A stretch of DNA of 64,000 nt, taken from the NCBI RefSeq assembly GCF_032854445.1, contig NC_088302.1, positions 5,763,338 through 5,827,337 on the forward strand. Direction: 5' to 3'. This DNA is from Liolophura sinensis. Taxonomy: Eukaryota > Mollusca > Polyplacophora > Chitonida > Chitonidae. Under the pieces are notes generated by a model that ran no database searches, was not told where the DNA came from, and worked only from the letters and a program-made list of their open reading frames with translations. Every line of letters starts with the position of its first letter. Position 1 is the first letter of the stretch. The position numbers and the translations under genes are program-made. This document shows, in pieces, positions 9,500 through 21,014 of the stretch.

Positions 9500-12260
9500 G
9501 GGGGATGTGCACGATTTCCTGCGCTAAAGGGTCTTATTTTTTCCCACTCAAATTAAACTAGGCAACTCCTTTTATCTCTCATTTTACCTGTCAGTGGTAT
9601 GAGGGCCAAAGGAAAAAAAAAGGTACAGCATGTTGACAACAGTCAAAGTGGTCCAGTCCAAATATATTATAGTGAAGAAATATTACATGCCAAAATGCAT
9701 AACCTTCTATACCAGCCTGGGAATTTTCTAATAATATATATAGTTTTAGATGGACTCTAAATAATGACAGCTAACGCGGCTATGTCCTGAATTTAGCCAG
9801 CACGGTCGAGAAATAGGTGATAATGGTTTAGAATCGTGCTGATGGCGTGACCAACGTATGGGGAGTTCCGACATGTGAAGGAGACTGGCGTTCAGAAAAA
9901 CCATTTGTCCACGATAAACAGGTTTTCTGTCGTGTTCGCGACACCTAGCGAAGGCATATTCGGACTGATTGATGGGCATATTTCGACTCAAAACCGGTTT
10001 TTGCTCGGCTAATGCTCCGCACAATGGCGCCCGGACAGTTTCTAGCCATGAAATTAAATAGTTTTTCATCGGTCATTAGAAGGTAAACAATAATGGAAAT
10101 TAGGTGAGTTGATTTCTAATTTATCCCTTTTTTCCCCACAGAGGTACAAATGAGCGAACAGCGGATGTATATATTAGCCTATTCATTAAGCAGACAATAC
10201 ATTACATTGTTTCTCAACAATGATTGACAGGCCGCCCACGCTTGTGGTTCTCGAAACTTGGTGAAAACAATCCGACTTTTTAGCTGCTAATTGCATTTAA
10301 TTTTTACCTGTACATATCTGAGTGACGCTCTACATGGAGGTTCCTCCTCCCGCCTCCTCTTTATAATCAATAACAAAAGTGGAAAGTTACATAACCGGAA
10401 AATCTAAGACCACTACACTCATAAATTTACAAGTTTTAAACTGCAGTTTGAGTGCGCTGATGTTTTCTGCCCTTTATATGGTAAGTGCCTTAATGCTATA
10501 TGCACTCGAGGTCCTAGGACAGTGTCAAAGAAAAACTGTAGTTTTCTGCGTATTTATTTTTTAAAAAAATCGATAATATATACTTCTGAACACTTGTCTT
10601 CGACAGCTATGACACAATGAGCCTCGAAAATTTGTCAGTTCAAAGATTTTTCACATTTTTACTATATTCTAAAAAGTTTAAGTTTAATGTGACAAAAATG
10701 CATCATTTCAAAATATACTATAATTGCTGAAACTAGTAAAAGTAAAAAGGAAGTAAATGTTAAGAGAGAGGTCATTAAAAAGTGTCAGAGAAAATATAGC
10801 TTGGTTTATTTATTAAGAATATTTCAAAATGAGTTATAAGCATTTAAAATATTGCACTGTACGGTGGCATCTTTTGTAGCATATAAACTCTCGCGTGAGC
10901 CCAAGTGACGTGACATGAAAGAAAAGAGAAACTGTGCCTTCCAGGACAGCTTGTTCCACGGACATCAATGGTAAATGGTATATGCCGGCAGAACATTATG
11001 GGCATGGAATGAGGAGATTAAGAACGTACAGTTCTAAAAACAAGTCATGCGATGCGACAGAGGATCACACCGGAGTTCTTTATCTTTACAGGATACCGTG
11101 TAGAATCCTATATTTAAAGTGTTTATAACTCTTCAGAACAACAAAAAGCTATTTTGTTGTACATGTTTTGATGGTTGTTCATTTGAACTTCATTTATTTA
11201 TTTACTATTCATTTAAGTGTCAGTGTCTTCTCGGTTGCATTCTTTTTTATGCATTTCTAAACGATTTTTGGAAAAATTTTCTCCGTGTGATGGCACAAGT
11301 CGTCCCTATGAATATTAGCACATGCATATGACTAGTGGGGCTTTTGCAGTTTTTCGTGAAAAGGAAATAGAGGTTTACAAGTGAATGTCAGAAATTGTGT
11401 AAGAACGTTAGCGAGTAATACAGAGACGCAATCGCTGTATAGCGTTGTGTACGCTGGACCTGAAGTAACTGTACCTGTAAGCTGTTAATCGAGCACTGCA
11501 ATTCTTCCTAGTTTTAGAGCACATGTAAGCAGTGCTGAAAATTTAGAATTACATCCATCTCCCAGTGTTTTGCGAAAACGTCAAAATTTCATGCATGTAC
11601 TACAATGTAAGAAAAGAGAAATTATTTATTCCTGTTACAATTTTACAAGTGTATTCGCTAAAACAAGCAGACCAGATGTCCAAAAAATAGAAGTAATAGG
11701 ATAGTGATAAAGAAAGTTCCTCTGTCCTGAAATGATGATCTACATGGACATGATGCGTGTATACTATCGAATCGAGGTGGGATCCTAGGATCGAAGTTCT
11801 TTGCGTTTCTGGTTTAAGGAATACCCAAGAGCTGGAGAGTGCTTCCAGCAGCGGTTTTACCTCAATCCCTAAATCCCTGTTGACGCAAAACATGCCGTAA
11901 CGTCTCTTCATCCACCAGTCTGTTTAGGGTAACAGGTGCGCGCTGTGTTTCTCTAACGGATCTACGTCGGATTAGAAGAGTTGAAGGATTAAGGCAGGAT
12001 GATCAGTGAGTTACACCGTGTTAGCAAGCCTTGGGGCTTGCAGGCAAATGGGGTTCTGGTAGTCTAGACGTCTGCATATCTGACCAAATGGCCGTACATG
12101 TTCATATCAAGCTTGACAATGCAGTACAGTATCCTTTCTAGGTCTTTATGAATTTTCCAGACGAACATTTACATTTTAATCAGTTTAGTGTTCCTTGAAG
12201 ACCACGTGCCTTCCACCAATATCACGTGCATATTACACGTAGGAAAGTTCGTCAGTAAAG
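9500..12260. other. Intergenic, no supported gene
   Basis: I see no recognisable gene, RNA or repeat array. Two minus-strand open frames (9746-10069 and 11600-11911) match nothing I know and lack supporting splice or promoter signals. Confidence 0.4.
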
Positions 12261-12274
12261 AATAAAGGTCGCCG

Positions 12275-12362
12275 GGATCTCAGGTTTCCTCAACCCATAA
12301 AACTCACAACCGTCATGTGAGTGAACCATTTTTGATTATGGCGTTAGAAAGCAATGAAATGA
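12275..12362 (+). mobile_element. Decayed SINE 3' end
   Basis: CAGGTTTCCTCAACCCATAA, CCGTCATGTGAGTGAACCAT and TTATGGCGTTAGAAAGCAAT follow the SINE order at low identity. Confidence 0.45.
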
Positions 12363-13137
12363 ACCATCATATAAACAGTTAAAAAATTTGTGTGAGTATT
12401 AAAGCGAACAGATTTCCTAAATGAGGACATAATTTAGTTCCGATAACAGGGAGTCAAGCTCTCATAGGACATGTAACCCTTACGGTAAACCACACGCAGA
12501 ATGAGCAACGCCAGCTGATGTGGGTAGTCGATGGGCGGCTCGTGTCTTCCTGTGTTCAAATACACCCTCGGCTCAGATATAAATACACACTATAGTGTAG
12601 TGCTGTTATATCTATAAATATCGATACAATTAAACCGCTTTAATAAGGCGGTAGATTGGAGGTTTCCTGTACATATAGCCCTACACAGGTGATATTTCTC
12701 CCACCTGACGGTACTGTTATATTCATTCGCACCTGTGTTCAATTTTATTTCTAGAAGCCATAATAACTGGAAAAAATGACATCGACCACCGTAAAGCTCA
12801 CGTTACATACAATTATCGGCAGATGTCCAGAAATGCTGAAGGAATTATTTGACAAGACTGTTTATCTAGATTCAACGTTGAGCGTTAAAGTTTGCAAAAG
12901 AATAAAAGTCTCCAGCGATTAGTGTGCATATGTTATTACCTTTATCCTTATGGATCCTCTGAAGTAGTGTGCACCCAATATAACAGTGTACATGGGAAGC
13001 CTGAGTGTCTGCTGTGACGGACACCTTTGGCACAATCAGTCAGACTATAGTTCGTAAATGAATTCATTTCGTATTAATACACTCCCTGATTTTCTTCTTC
13101 CATGCATAAGCCTGACCACCAGTATGGACTATTTTTC

Positions 13138-13328
13138 AGAATTAGCAGTGAGTTCAAGTTCAGCTCATGCTGGCCTCCTCTCCGGCCGTACGTGGGAAGG
13201 CCTGTTAACAACCCGCGGATGGTTCTGGGTTTTCCCCCTTGGCTCCGGTTTCCTCTCGCTTCAGTGTTGGCCACCGTCATAAGTGAAATGTTCTTCAGTA
13301 TGGCGTAAAACACCAGTCAAATAAATAG
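13138..13328 (+). mobile_element. SINE, 5' truncated
   Basis: It starts within the B-box area (GAGTTCAAGTTCAGCTCATG) and keeps CTCTCCGGCCGTACGTGGGA, CCACCGTCATAAGTGAAATG and GGCGTAAAACACCAGTCAAA, then AATAAATAG. Confidence 0.85.
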
Positions 13329-14049
13329 CTAACTATAGTACATACAAAAGAGTAATAGCTGGTCACACATAACCGGTGAATACACATGGATGTCGCTTTG
13401 CCACAAATGACTATATGGAGGGCGTATATTCGTCACTGTTACACGTCAAAAAGTTAAAAGTTACACTTTTAAAAGTACATTTGACGTACAGCGTTATTGG
13501 TGTACAGCCTGAATCAGCTATGCATATTGCCAAACTATATGCTACAGGAATATATATCAAAAAGTCTTTTAGAAAACAACAGCGTTTGTTAAGAATATGT
13601 TTGTATATACAGTCATGTACTGAACCAAACAGTACATCTGAACTTGAAATTATGTTTACTTTATCCAGAGATAAACGCTATCACAATCCAGAAAAGGCAC
13701 TTCTGGTCAAAAGCCTGCACCACTGCATGTACCACGTGGGGCGATGTTCCTATATGGCATTGTGTGTCACGTTTTAACGCTGTAGGAATCATGTGCAGAC
13801 TTAAATGATCATTATTTGTGGGGTTGAACGTGTGACAGTATGTGTTGCATACACGGCGAGTAATCAGTCATGCATGTTGCTTCTCTGCCTTGTTCTCTTC
13901 GGAACCGTTACACAGTTTTAATATTAAAAAAATATTGTTTTTATAATTATTGATGTAAATCCGAAATATCAAGTCTTCTTACACTTTACGAGTTGAGATC
14001 GCTGTGTACAAAGATATATTATTGCAGACTGAACTGATTTCCTCACTAA
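13329..14049. other. Intergenic segment with one long open frame
   Basis: A frame of about 130 codons is open on the + strand to the TAA at 13775-13777. It has no ATG near its left edge that is supported by context, and its product resembles no family I know. I treat it as chance or an unrecognised repeat. Confidence 0.3.
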
Positions 14050-14318
14050 TATTTATTTATTTATTTATTCGGGTGGTGTTTTACGCCCTGCTGAAGAATA
14101 TTTCACTTACAAGACGGCGGCCAGCATTACGTTGGGAGGAAACCGGGAAGAGCCCGGGGGAAACCCACGGCCATCCGCAGGTTGGCGCAGACCTTCCCAC
14201 GTGCGGCCGGAGAGGAAGCCAGCATGAGCTGGACTTGAACTCACAGCGACCGGATTGGTGAGAGGCTCCTGGGTCATAACGCTGCGCTAGCGCGCTAACC
14301 AGCTGAGCCACGGAGTCC
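14050..14318 (-). mobile_element. tRNA-derived SINE, full length
   Basis: This is the best minus-strand copy. Read on that strand it starts GGGGGGACTCCGTGGCTCAG, with an A box TGGCTCAGCTGG and a B box GAGTTCAAGTCC. It then has the CTCTCCGGCCGCACGTGGGA block and a tail GGCGTAAAACACCACCCGAA followed by (TAAA)n. At about 270 bp it defines the family length here. Confidence 0.9.
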
Positions 14319-14499
14319 CCCCTCCTCGCTAATAAACCATTTTGACGTTTGACCTAAAAGCTACAACTGAGGACGAACTCTGGATCGCTGCTTGTAGAGG
14401 TTATGTAATCAGAGCTGAACCAACCCCTTCTTTTCTGTTGTTGACGTGATTGAATGGTAGGATCATTTTTTTAACTTTAGTCAGATGTGCAATCATATA

Positions 14500-14582
14500 T
14501 ATATTCATTTATATATTTATTTGAAAGGCGTGGTACTCAAGAATATTTCGCTTATACGAAGGCGGCCTGCATTATGGGAAGA
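14500..14582 (-). mobile_element. SINE 3' end fragment
   Basis: On the minus strand it reads CCATAATGCAGGCCGCCTTC, CGTATAAGCGAAATATTCTT, GAGTACCACGCC and an A/T-rich tail. Confidence 0.7.
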
Positions 14583-15457
14583 ATCTGTCATATTTGTACA
14601 TATAGTCACTAACATTACATTCAAGCTAGTCATGCCTTTATAAGGTAACATTGCAAAATATGAAACCTTTAACTTCCTTATTCACAGCTTGTTTACGGCA
14701 GAGCAGTTTTAACTACCGGTGCATGTATTATAGGCCTAGAAGGGCATGAGTACCTGCTGCTCACGAAAATCTACTTGTTATTGTGAAAAATTTGGATTTA
14801 TGTTGCAACTGGTCAAAAAATAGGTCAACTGCCTTACATCCTCGAGCGTGAAGTAAACATCTGAAGTAACCAACCGCCTTTCGAGAAAGGACTATACAGT
14901 CAAAATACTACTCATTTAGGGGATTTTTCCCCTATGATTATATTCATGAGCATATTTTGTTTTACAATACAACTGATCCAATTCGACATTAACCATGCAT
15001 TTGAGTTCATTTCACTTTAAACCAATGTATTAAGTGTTAAACTGTGATTTGACTCTCTGGTATATGACTTAGACCATGGGTTGATTCATTCAATAGCGAT
15101 ATGCAAAGACGCAATTATATGGGGAATCCCCTCGCACTGCTGTTGTATAGAACGGATTAAAGCACAAAAGAGGCGTATGCTGTTGCAGTCACGTGCAAGG
15201 TGTCTAAGCTACGCCGCCTGTGCTTATCTACACGATTTCTGCATTAACATTATCTGGGGTTTCTCAGTCATCGAACAATTTATAAAAGCCATATTTACCT
15301 GACCAGTTGTCATGGCATGGCTATATCATCCGATATCCCGCGAAAATTGAGTAACATTTTAATGAAAAACGTTCATAGGAGGAGCCATTTATAGACATAC
15401 TTAAGCGTAGCGGTATCTGTTTGCGACAACAGCTGAATACATACAACAAGGCAGGTT

Positions 15458-15678
15458 TTGGGCCTCCGTGGCCCAGGTTTTTAACACACCAGGGCAGCGC
15501 ATTGACAACGGAGTCTTTCACCAGTGCGATCAATGTGAGTTCAAGCTGGCTTCCTCTCCGTTCGTTTCCCCCGGGCTCTACCGGGTCTCCTCCCATCATA
15601 ATGCTGGCCACCGTCGTATAAGTGAAATATTCTTCAGCAGGGCGTAAAACACCAAACAAACAAATAAATAAATAATAA
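15458..15678 (+). mobile_element. tRNA-derived SINE with internal loss
   Basis: It starts TGGGCCTCCGTGGCCCAGGT and keeps the GTGAGTTCAAGCTGGCTTCC segment. It lacks part of the middle (the GTGGGAAGGTCTGC block) and ends GGCGTAAAACACCAAACAAA plus (AATA)n. It is a slightly shortened copy. Confidence 0.85.
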
Positions 15679-15802
15679 GATTCTAGACCGGAAAATACCG
15701 ACAGTGTGTATATACTTAAAGGTTTGATATCTTTTGACACCTAAAAGCTCCACGTCAAAGTGACTATACGTGACTGTACACTGGTATACAAAACAGGATC
15801 TG

Positions 15803-15842
15803 GTGCGACGTTAGACCCCCAAACTCTCACTCACTAAACAGC
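15803..15842 (+). repeat. Tail of a mollusc-type SINE (CACTCACT)
   Basis: GGTGCGACGTTAGACCCCCA and AACTCTCACTCACT match the tail type at 8077-8118. No head is visible upstream. Confidence 0.5.
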
Positions 15843-16929
15843 ATCTTTGATTAAATGTTAGGGCATGCGTTAAAAACAACAAGAGGCGAACATTTTTTTC
15901 AAGATTCCTTGCGTTCAGCTTTATACAGGTTACCTAAATGGAACTTCTAACTGTCAGGAATTTTGCCAAAGATATAAAGCAGTTCTGTTTCAAAAAGGTC
16001 GAACGGGACGAATTTGCAAGAAAACTCTAACTTAGGGACTGTCCTTTAGCTTTGATATTTACGCACTCAAAATCTGAAACATTTCAGATAACAAATGATA
16101 GTTTTATTAAAGGTTGAATGCAGAAAACTCATTTGCAACAGCGATACTTGAGTAACACACCTTCTACCTGAGTATGATTACCTGAGAATTGCGTATGTTT
16201 AACTTTTGTGAATTATCGCAATTGTACGATCAATAGGAAGTGCTACCACTCCAAAGTATATAGAGCGAGTGTGAAAATGCCGATTAATATCAGATATATA
16301 GACGTCAATAATGCTGAAAAAGTTATAAAAGTTATATAAATGTGTCTGCGGGACTCGAGCACGCCGCTTTCGCAGAGTCGATGTGTTTTCCGTGTCACCT
16401 CACGATGTCTCCGTATACTTGAGAACAGACAATACTACCAACACGCACCACCGACAGTAGACAACACCCACAAATGTCATTTGGTCCAGAGGCAGGCCTA
16501 CGACCTGGGTGGGTGGGCTGTAATAAAAATGATTATGTCATAAATTATGATATCAATGATGAAACTGTCGTGCAACTGTCTGAAACTAGAGATATGTTTG
16601 TTCAATATTTATAATGTAAATATCCTGTCAAATCTTTGACGTTTGGTGGCGTGTCACCAAGAAAATGGTTTGCTGTTGAAAGCAGTATATACCACTGCAC
16701 AGCTAATGCTTCTATGGTAAAGCACCCAAGATTAAAATGCATGAAAGCAGGGCTGACAATCTGCTGTAAGCAATTTGTTCTTGACATCTATACCATATGT
16801 GATATGAATGGGTGGTGTTTTCACTTGGTGTACTTATAATAGTACATCGTCTATGTCTGTTATGCTGTTTGTATATATTCGACTGAATAATTAGCACAGT
16901 TGCTTTTAGCATTTTAAGTACACAAGAAA
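15843..16929. other. Intergenic, nothing recognised
   Basis: This is AT-rich sequence without a convincing gene, RNA or repeat. Confidence 0.4.
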
Positions 16930-17212
16930 ACTGAATGCTGTATTCTACATCACACGTATGCCAACTGGATGCCGTATTCTACATCACACATGTATGTTAA
17001 CTGAATGCTGTATTCTACATCACACGTATGCCAACTGGATGCCGTATTCTACATCACACATGTACGTTAACTGGATGCTGTATTCGACATAATACATGTA
17101 TGTTAACTGGATGCTGTATTCGACATCGCACAGACATGTTAACTGGATACCGTATTCGACATTGAACATGTATGTTAACTGGATGCTGTATTCAACATCG
17201 GACAGATATATG
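16930..17212. repeat. Tandem repeat of about 34-36 bp, partly dimeric
   Basis: Units begin AACTG-ATGC-GTATTC-AC, then ATC-CAC and a TATG-TAAC or TATGCCAAC end. The first five alternate between a TATGCC form and a TGTATGTT form, giving an apparent dimer of about 70 bp. Later units are more mixed. There are about eight units in all. Confidence 0.85.
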
Positions 17213-18340
17213 AAGTGGGTGCTGTACCGCTTGTTCCCAAGACGAGCGTTAACTACCGATACCTGTGGTTACTGTTCCACTCTTGACACTACCTTTAATT
17301 ATAGATGTCCTTCTTTGACACTACTGGTATATATTTGCTGTTTATCATAACCGACATCTTACGTTTACCAGCTGCATTATACCAGTAATAACTAGATATA
17401 ATATACTATCAGGAGAAACATCGGTGTATTGTGTCATTTGCACGACGTCCGCAGATCAATGGGCTGACGTTACAGCTGGACTGTACGAGCCATATGTCAC
17501 AATCTACGTATACCGCCCGTCAGCCAACATGGGCTAATTTCCAAACCACCAAAGAACTATAAAAGTATACAAAGTTAGAATATACAATCATGTACGATGA
17601 AATCATGGAAACAGAAGCAATCAACAGTTTTCAATAATAATGACAAGACGCAAGGAATGTTTTCGGCGAATGGATTAGATCAGTCGCCTACCAAAATCGT
17701 TTAACATGATAGTTTATAAGTTTCGGTAATCAAAATGTGTATCTCAGTTGCGCTTTGATTGTTTCTGTTTATCCAGTTGGCATATCCATAGTGGCCATCA
17801 TAGTCAACGACACACAGATTGACACACAGCCCCTGGTCCCGGGCTAATTCAGAACCCACATTCTCTACATGCTGGGTTTGATTTACATGAGTGAACAGAA
17901 ATTTTCCAGAAGTCAAATTAGCGGAATTTAACAGTCACCATTAAATGACGATGTAAACATTGGCACGAACAGAGTAACTGAAACCAATTTGTGGACACTG
18001 TGCCTAGCTTTCGTGATAAGCCGAGGTAACGCGAACCGTGTGCTCTTTTGGCAGCCATCTCGGCTAGGATTTCCATGCGATTTGTGATAGTAATACCTTT
18101 CAAGTCCAGAAAACGAAGAGACATTTTTCTTTTGTGTAGCCAGCCACAAATTCATAAAACCGTGGTCGTACATGTAATGCTGTACAAAGACCGATAACAG
18201 AAAAATAGTGTCCATTGGATAAAACGTCTGGGCTTTAGGATCTCATCGATCAAATATGCAGGATCGTCCGATTGAAGTTTGAAATTTATAGATGATTTGA
18301 CATGACTCTTCAGGTGAACTCTTCGTCTGGGAAAGAAAAT
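17213..18340. other. Intergenic, nothing recognised
   Basis: Short open frames only. No recognisable gene. Confidence 0.4.
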
Positions 18341-18344
18341 GATT

Positions 18345-18392
18345 TGGGGATGGGATGGGAGGTTGGGGGTAGGGGGGGTGGGTGGGGGGTGG
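18345..18392 (+). other. G-rich tract with G-quadruplex potential
   Basis: At least six runs of three or more G are separated by one to four bases (GGGG, GGG, GGG, GGGGG, GGGGGGG, GGG, GGGGGG). That satisfies the usual G-quadruplex pattern. It lies directly upstream of a SINE copy. Confidence 0.6.
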
Positions 18393-18394
18393 TA

Positions 18395-18638
18395 CTTGGG
18401 CGACAGGTTAGCCTGCTAGAACAGTGTTTTAGGAGCCTGTTGTTTGTTGTGAATTCTAGTCCAGCTCAAACTGACCTCCTTTCCGGTCGAACTTGCGAAG
18501 GTGTACCAGCAGCTTGCGGATGGTCGTGGGTATTCCCCAGGCCCTGCGAGGTTTCCTCCTACCACAGCGCTGGCCGCAGTCATATAAGTGAATTATTCTT
18601 GAGTACGCCCTAAATATACGCCCTAAATAAGTAAAGCT
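18395..18638 (+). mobile_element. SINE, diverged
   Basis: It contains AGGTTAGCCTGCTAGAACAG (head), GTGAATTCTAGTCCAGCTCA, CCTTTCCGGTCGAACTTGCG, GCGGATGGTCGTGGGTATTC and GAGTACGCCCTAAATA. The ending is short and a TACGCCCTAAATA element is duplicated. Confidence 0.75.
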
Positions 18639-18639
18639 T

Positions 18640-20955
18640 AGGTTTCTTCAAAACCCGGATGAAGATTAAATGTTAAAAGACCAAACTTATTAAGTTATTA
18701 AGTAAGCCGATTATAAGTCATAACCACACGGATCGGTTAATATTAACAGAAATATGCCTATATAGAAAACATAGGCCTAGGCTTATAACCAGGGTACTTC
18801 ATTCAATTTGTTAAGAAAACGCCTAGGTTTTAAGAAATAATATGATATACTATAGCTAGAAAGTAGTCGTGAAAATTTAGCTACTATTAAGAGTACTACG
18901 TGGTTTAATTTGTTATAAATGTTAGATATTCGTGTAAAGAAATAAAGCAGGATAGCATGAACAGGATAGACATGGTAACAAACGAATTCCCGGGTTAACA
19001 AACAACATGCCGTGAAGAGAACTGCAGAGAATAAACTGAAGATACTTCCTCGTGAAATTTCGCAACCTTTCAGTTTTTAACGGATGTGTGATTTGTTTAC
19101 ATCACGTGTTCGTGGTGATGTAGCCCTTTTTCACAATACCGAGGTTTATATTACCCCGCTGTGATACGGCACGAAATTTTCACATCGATGTTAACAGGCA
19201 TTGCACTCGTTACGTTATCGACACCTCGATATGAATGGAAGCGGATACAGTCTACGTGAGAGTTGGAAATTGCATGTAACATCGATCTTATAACGGATTT
19301 CTAGAGATCATAATTGATCCATTCTTCCTATTAATCGAATGCTCATCCTGTATGTTGCTTTTATCCTGTACAAATCTGATTGGTGTAATCGCCGTTTTGT
19401 ATACATATTACCAGTTCCTGCTTAAGCACCCGCACAATTATATTGGGCATATAACCTGGAGCATTTTCCGTTGAATGATATTAAAGTTCATTTACATTCT
19501 TGTCTTTTAATTGTTTTCTACACGTGATAAGAACACTTCTTTTAGAGTAATTCTAGAGCAGTGATGTCTAACAAATTACAATTACTATCGCTGCTTTTTT
19601 TTTACACCTTATTCTGGTGTAACCAGAGTTACCGGGAGATGTGTAAGTTGCTACTTTTAAAGCATTTACATGAACTTTCAGAATAAAACCCTATAATTTC
19701 ACCGGTTACCTGTGACATTTGTTGTTATCACACTGTCATGGCTGTTTCCTCTCTCTCCGTGATGTAGTCCTTTATATTACCAAGAACAATTAAGGAAGTT
19801 TTGATCTCTGTAGTTACCCACCCTTCTTGCGCATTTAATTCATTCTGACCCATTTTTCTTTCTTATAAGTGGTATCACAGTTAGTAAGGGTATTAGTATT
19901 ATTTTATTATTATAGCTCATAGTAATAGCGGTGCTGTTAATATTGTTATTACAGCTGCATATATATGTGTGCGTGTGTACCATAGTAATGGAATCGATGA
20001 TTGTGGCAATGGTGCTGATGATGATAATAATAGAATTATTCTTGTATTTCTTTGGTAGTCATCATTCAACATCTTTAAATACTATCAACATTAGTATAAT
20101 GATCATTAATCTTACCGTTGTGGTTATTTTCACAATGATTGACAGCAGATCCAGAGAATACTATTTGAATGCTCTTGTGTTTGTTTGTTATTTCGCCTTG
20201 CTTACGGTGGCCTATTGTATCAAATAAGACTTAAAAAAAGTTTTGTTTTTTATGAGAAGTAATAGCTACATTCGCTGGTGCCTAAAGCGGTTAATTGCAA
20301 TCGTCGTCACGCTATATATCGAATAGCCGACACTTTAAAAGTATTTCATTATATTATGGTTTCAAATCATCAGATTAGGAAGTTATATCACATAGAAGCC
20401 ACTAAACACTAAACTGAACAGAAAGAGTACTTGCGCATTCGCGTTGAAGCGACTATCTTCTTTTTCGAAGTGAGGTTTCACAATCCGTATACGTACAGTA
20501 CTAAATGGTCTCCAGAACGTATGAAACAAAGCTTCCTTATAACCTTTTCTTTACATATTTTCATAAATCACATCCCTCAATGTTGTTTTAACCTGTGTAA
20601 TTTATTATCCGAAAAAAATTATAAGAAGATGAAGTAATGGCCTGTCCGAGTTTAAAGAAAGAGACATCCAGGTTTTCCCCAAAATCGACAGAATGCAGTC
20701 ATCGAACTTGTATGTTGACAAGCAAGGAGTTTGGGGTTAATTCTCGGATGGATCACGTAAACTATGCCCGATTAACTTTATCCGTCAAATAATCGGTAAG
20801 TTTACACACGGTATGTACAAAATTATGCCTAATAATCCGAAATAATAAGATTAAAAATTGTGAAAAAGGAATAAAGAATGAAATAAATCGTGATTATACT
20901 TGGAAAAGTTTGAAGTCAATGTAAGGTTGAGGATATAAGCTTACTACGCTATATG
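18640..20955. other. Intergenic, nothing recognised
   Basis: AT-rich. An open frame at 19931-20227 encodes a hydrophobic, low-complexity string typical of AT-rich DNA and not of a known membrane protein. Confidence 0.4.
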
Positions 20956-20966
20956 TAGTTCATATG

Positions 20967-21014
20967 TACCGTACTGGTCCGGTACTGTACCGGCCCGGTA
21001 CCGTACCGTACCAT
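20967..21014. repeat. GGTACCGTACC-rich palindromic island
   Basis: The words GTACCG, CCGGTAC and GGTACCGTACC recur within about 48 bp and read the same on both strands. A GC-rich hairpin could form within otherwise AT-rich DNA. Confidence 0.65.

Noticed and set aside
9746-10069. 107-codon minus-strand frame starting with ATG
   Set aside because: No family resemblance, no splice or promoter support, and no low-stop reason beyond a slightly higher GC content. Not enough to call a gene.
11600-11911. 103-codon minus-strand frame
   Set aside because: The first half looks mildly protein-like, but the end is low complexity. I could not link it to any family or exon structure.
13376-13777. Open frame of 134 codons on the + strand
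   Set aside because: It has no supported ATG at its edge, no known domain, and composition like the surrounding DNA. An unrecognised repeat remains possible.
19931-20227. Hydrophobic 98-codon frame resembling a membrane protein
   Set aside because: AT-rich DNA gives I, L, V, M, F-rich strings by default. There is no charged-residue pattern or homology to support a transporter.
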